A stretch of 46,246 nt of DNA from Bacteroidota bacterium (GTDB lineage: Bacteria; Bacteroidota; Bacteroidia; Chitinophagales; Chitinophagaceae): assembly GCA_030706605.1 (NCBI GenBank), contig JAUZOE010000033.1, positions 1-46,246 of the forward strand, given 5' to 3'. Of this stretch, positions 43,436 through 46,246 are shown piece by piece. The notes beneath the pieces are model-generated. The model had not been told where the DNA came from and searched no databases. It saw only the letters and a list, made by a program, of their open reading frames with translations. The translations under genes were made by a program, and so were the position numbers. How positions within the stretch are numbered: position 1 is the stretch's first letter; every line of letters begins with the position of its first letter.

Positions 43436-43592
43436 TTATTTTTGTTTTATTTAAACTACCATATATAAATAGTTCTAAAAAGCGTAAAAAATGTAGTCAG
43501 TAAATGTGCCCGCATAAAAAAACATTCAATAAAATTTTTTAGGAAGTAGCGCATTTAGAGATATTAAATAGAATTATATTGATAATTTAATT

Positions 43593-46094
43593 TTAAAAAG
43601 GAAGTATTGCTTTTACACAAATATTTCTTCCCATATTATAAATACCCAAATGTTTGTTAGGCGATTGAGAATAATATTCCAAATACTGCAATCTGCTTAA
43701 ATGATTTTGATATGCTGTATTGAAAACATTATTTACAGAAAGCTGAATACTTACAGGATTCTTTTTAGAATAATTAATATCAGAATGAACAGAGAGATTT
43801 ATCAGCATATAGGCTGCTGTTCGGGTTTCGGTATTATTTAATCCGTCATAAAGGTTTTGAGCTGCATTGAAATCGCCTTCTGCATTAAATGAAACAGATT
43901 TTGTCAGTTTGCTATTTGCAGAAATTGTATAGTTGATACTGCTAAGCAATCTTGGAGGAGGTATAAATGGAAGGTACTGACCTTTCACACCCGTGTTCTT
44001 AAAATCGGGAGACAGATTATTACCGTATACAATTGAAACTGCGTTATTAAACCGGAATGCTTTCCAACCATTCGGATGAACATTAAACGTAGCATTCAAT
44101 CCGTATAAACTGGCATTTGTTTGCTTGTATTGAAATGTGCGGTTGCCAGGTACAAGTACAACAGGGTTGCCATTTTCATCTACTTTTAAATCTTCATAAA
44201 TGTAATTCTGTATATAATTATTGTAAACGCTCATGTCAAAAGAGAAATCCCTGTAACCTCCAAGGATACCAATGTCTTCCTGTAAACTAAATTCCGGTTT
44301 CAAATCTAAATTTCCAAGGTAATAGATATGAGCTCCCGGATCTAAACCATTCGAGGCAATTTCAGTTATATTAGGGGAGCGGTAGCCTCGTGCTACATTC
44401 ATTTTTAAACTTATTTGATTGTTAACCCGGTAAGTACCCCCGATGCTTCCTGTAACGCCTTTAAAATTTAAATTAAAAGCATGAAAAGGCCGGATGGAAC
44501 CAATAGTATCGTTTAATGAAACTTGTTTATAAAACCCTGAGGCTGAGTCAGAATTAATATACATGTCGTTACCGTCTTCGTTCCTGTGGTCATACCTTAT
44601 GCCTCCAGCAATTGTCCATTTTTTATGTTGCCATTTGCCGTAAACGTAACTTCCAATATCAAATAAATGATAATCAGGAATCGGAAAGTCAGTAGCGTTC
44701 TTTGTGATATTGATTTGGTGCATTCCATTTACTCCGGCAGAAAAATCAATATTCAGAAAAGTTGGTGCATTATATCTCAAACCATAATCAAGGGTATTGA
44801 GCAAAATATATTCTCCTGCCTGCGAAATATCCGTTGGGTGATTGTATTCCCTTCGAATATTTTGTTCAAAACCAATTAGAACTTTTATATCACTTTGTCC
44901 GAGGTAATAGTAGTTATCAGTATAGATGCGGTAATCCTGGATGCGCTGTGATAATGGGCTAAGCTTATAAGAATTTAAAATATTTTCGGGTACAACGGGA
45001 CGGTTAGTAATCGTATCAACCTGTCGGAATTTTGTATTTTCTCCAGGTGATTCATAAACTTGATAAGTGAATTTTCTTGTGAGCGAATCTCTGCTTCCAT
45101 CCGGAATTCCCTGGCGGCTATCATAAAACGTAAGATTTAGATGAGAATACCCCTTTGAATTCTTATATCCAAGAAAAGCAGAAGCGTTTGCCGTTTTAAA
45201 TCCTGTGTTATATATTCTTCCGTCAACAGGATTGGTGTAATTTCTTGCAATTCTTTGGGAACCCCGAAATGCATAAGACCAATGATTAAACCCCTGAGTG
45301 AGGCTAAGGCTATTGCCAATTAAACCATTGTTCGATTGGTATTCAGATAAAAATCTGCTATGAATAAGCCCATCCGTTTGTTTGGGTATTGCAGTAAAAA
45401 GGCTGAGCACGCCACCTATAGCGTCTGAGCCATACATGAGGCTTGCAGGGCCTTCTATAACTTCAGCCTTTTCAATAATATAATCATCCATAGGTATTCC
45501 ATGTTCATCGCCCCATTGCTGCGTTTCTACCCTTAGTAATCCGTCATACAAGGTGAGCACCCTGTTATATCCCAGTCCATTGATAAAAGGTTTTGAAACA
45601 TTAGGCCCGGTTTTGACGGTTTGCAAACCAGGTGCATTTCTGGAAATAGCATCTATTACATTGCTGGCAATGGTTTGATCAATTGCTTTCTGAGGTACAC
45701 TCAAAATAGCCACGGGATTTTCTCTTATACTAGTGGCTTTAGAAACACCCGTGAGAATCACTTCATTTAAAATTCCTTCCTGCGGTTTAAGAAAGATTTT
45801 GTATTCAGCAGAAGCTGATGAAACCTCCAGCGTATCAGGCACATAACCAATGGCAGTAATTATCAATCGGGGAAAAATAATATTTTTTGGAAGGGCAATT
45901 TTAAATTTTCCTGCTCTATCTGCGCTGGCTCCGATGGGTGTATTTGCTAATAGAATATTACTAAATCCAACCGGCTGGTTTGTTGATTTATCTTTTATAA
46001 TTCCCTTTATTTCCTGGGCTTTTGCCATAAATTGAAGCATCGAACAAAAAATTACAGATAATATAAGGCTTCTTAAAAGATTACGTTGGTTCAT
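43593..46094 (-). CDS. TonB-dependent receptor with carboxypeptidase-like N-terminal domain
   Basis: An 833-residue outer-membrane receptor. Signal peptide to about residue 26 (M-A-K-A-Q), a CarboxypepD_reg-like domain to about 110 (EIKGIIKDKSTNQPVGFSNILL...), a plug domain at about 120-240 (R-E-N-P-V-A-I-L-S-V, ...NGLGYNRVLTLYDG, E-V-I-E-G-P-A-S-L-M-Y-G-S-D-A-I-G-G-V) and a 22-strand-type barrel ending in the C-terminal Phe. It is not accompanied by a SusD gene. It is upstream of the Nramp gene on the same strand but separated by 280 bp with a separate promoter; a metal or siderophore substrate is possible but unproven. Confidence 0.94.
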   Translation of the reverse strand: MNQRNLLRSLILSVIFCSMLQFMAKAQEIKGIIKDKSTNQPVGFSNILLANTPIGASADRAGKFKIALPKNIIFPRLIITAIGYVPDTLEVSSASAEYKIFLKPQEGILNEVILTGVSKATSIRENPVAILSVPQKAIDQTIASNVIDAISRNAPGLQTVKTGPNVSKPFINGLGYNRVLTLYDGLLRVETQQWGDEHGIPMDDYIIEKAEVIEGPASLMYGSDAIGGVLSLFTAIPKQTDGLIHSRFLSEYQSNNGLIGNSLSLTQGFNHWSYAFRGSQRIARNYTNPVDGRIYNTGFKTANASAFLGYKNSKGYSHLNLTFYDSRQGIPDGSRDSLTRKFTYQVYESPGENTKFRQVDTITNRPVVPENILNSYKLSPLSQRIQDYRIYTDNYYYLGQSDIKVLIGFEQNIRREYNHPTDISQAGEYILLNTLDYGLRYNAPTFLNIDFSAGVNGMHQINITKNATDFPIPDYHLFDIGSYVYGKWQHKKWTIAGGIRYDHRNEDGNDMYINSDSASGFYKQVSLNDTIGSIRPFHAFNLNFKGVTGSIGGTYRVNNQISLKMNVARGYRSPNITEIASNGLDPGAHIYYLGNLDLKPEFSLQEDIGILGGYRDFSFDMSVYNNYIQNYIYEDLKVDENGNPVVLVPGNRTFQYKQTNASLYGLNATFNVHPNGWKAFRFNNAVSIVYGNNLSPDFKNTGVKGQYLPFIPPPRLLSSINYTISANSKLTKSVSFNAEGDFNAAQNLYDGLNNTETRTAAYMLINLSVHSDINYSKKNPVSIQLSVNNVFNTAYQNHLSRLQYLEYYSQSPNKHLGIYNMGRNICVKAILPF

Positions 46095-46246
46095 TTGAAT
46101 ATATCCTAATTAATTCAAGTTGCTAGTTATTAAGTCAGTTTATTAAAAGTAAATGCTACTATAAACATTAATAGTTTCAGCAAAAATCCTTTAAATGTAA
46201 CTGCATGTATTTTTCTTAAAAACAAATTTTTTATTTCACTAAAGCT

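Overview
The window looks like a chromosomal segment of a Bacteroidota bacterium, most likely from the Chitinophagaceae or a close relative. This rests on several signs: promoters of the Bacteroidota type (TTTG or TTG about 20 nt upstream of TAnnTTTG), a SusC-like TonB-dependent receptor and a DUF5686 protein with carboxypeptidase-like N-terminal domains, a GH92 glycosidase, MiaE, and signal peptides ending in an AQ-type site. Base composition is AT-rich and intergenic regions are very AT-rich. No rRNA, tRNA or CRISPR array was recognised.

Left edge (1-2350): the tail of a probable Gfo/Idh/MocA oxidoreductase with a strong terminator, then a complete 1210-bp IS4-type insertion sequence (19-bp inverted repeats, 8-bp target duplication) whose transposase carries one in-frame amber codon, and a frameshifted N-terminal relic of an IS110-type transposase. 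2350-6600: a minus-strand group of lactonase, IlvD/Edd sugar-acid dehydratase and SDR dehydrogenase, which reads as a non-phosphorylative sugar oxidation route, followed by acylphosphatase.

6680-7853 is the most unusual stretch. It holds three tandem units about 409 bp apart, each with its own consensus promoter, a 107-nt segment whose ends are complementary and run into a T tract, and a second structured segment with an AUGAAAACC-plus-stop mini-ORF and a separate intrinsic terminator. Stems differ between copies but remain paired. I infer a family of tandem small RNAs that I cannot assign to a named family.

8040-13270: a STAS/SpoIIAA-like protein, a CbpA-CbpM chaperone pair, an APC permease and pdxJ. 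13270-19980: a complete trpEGDCFBA operon with a TlpA-like gene at its end, preceded by a trp leader peptide with tandem Trp codons and a classical attenuator. 20000-23930: transaldolase, SRP RNA, a DUF4399 lipoprotein, a thioredoxin-like protein, a DinB-fold protein and small unknowns.

23930-29260 is accessory-like: long gene-poor stretches, a 990-residue PHP plus SMC-like ATPase (TrlF-like, possible defence gene), an imperfect inverted repeat pair and a 42-bp minisatellite. 29265-40970: miaE, a BioF/KBL-type aminotransferase, a penicillin-acylase family hydrolase, a small membrane protein, a DUF5686 protein, a Tat-exported sugar isomerase-like protein, an ANT(6)-type nucleotidyltransferase and a GH92 enzyme. 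41260-46246: an Nramp transporter fused to a universal stress domain, with a perfect 16-bp palindrome lying inside its promoter, a frameshifted outer-membrane protein relic directly downstream, and a TonB-dependent receptor upstream.
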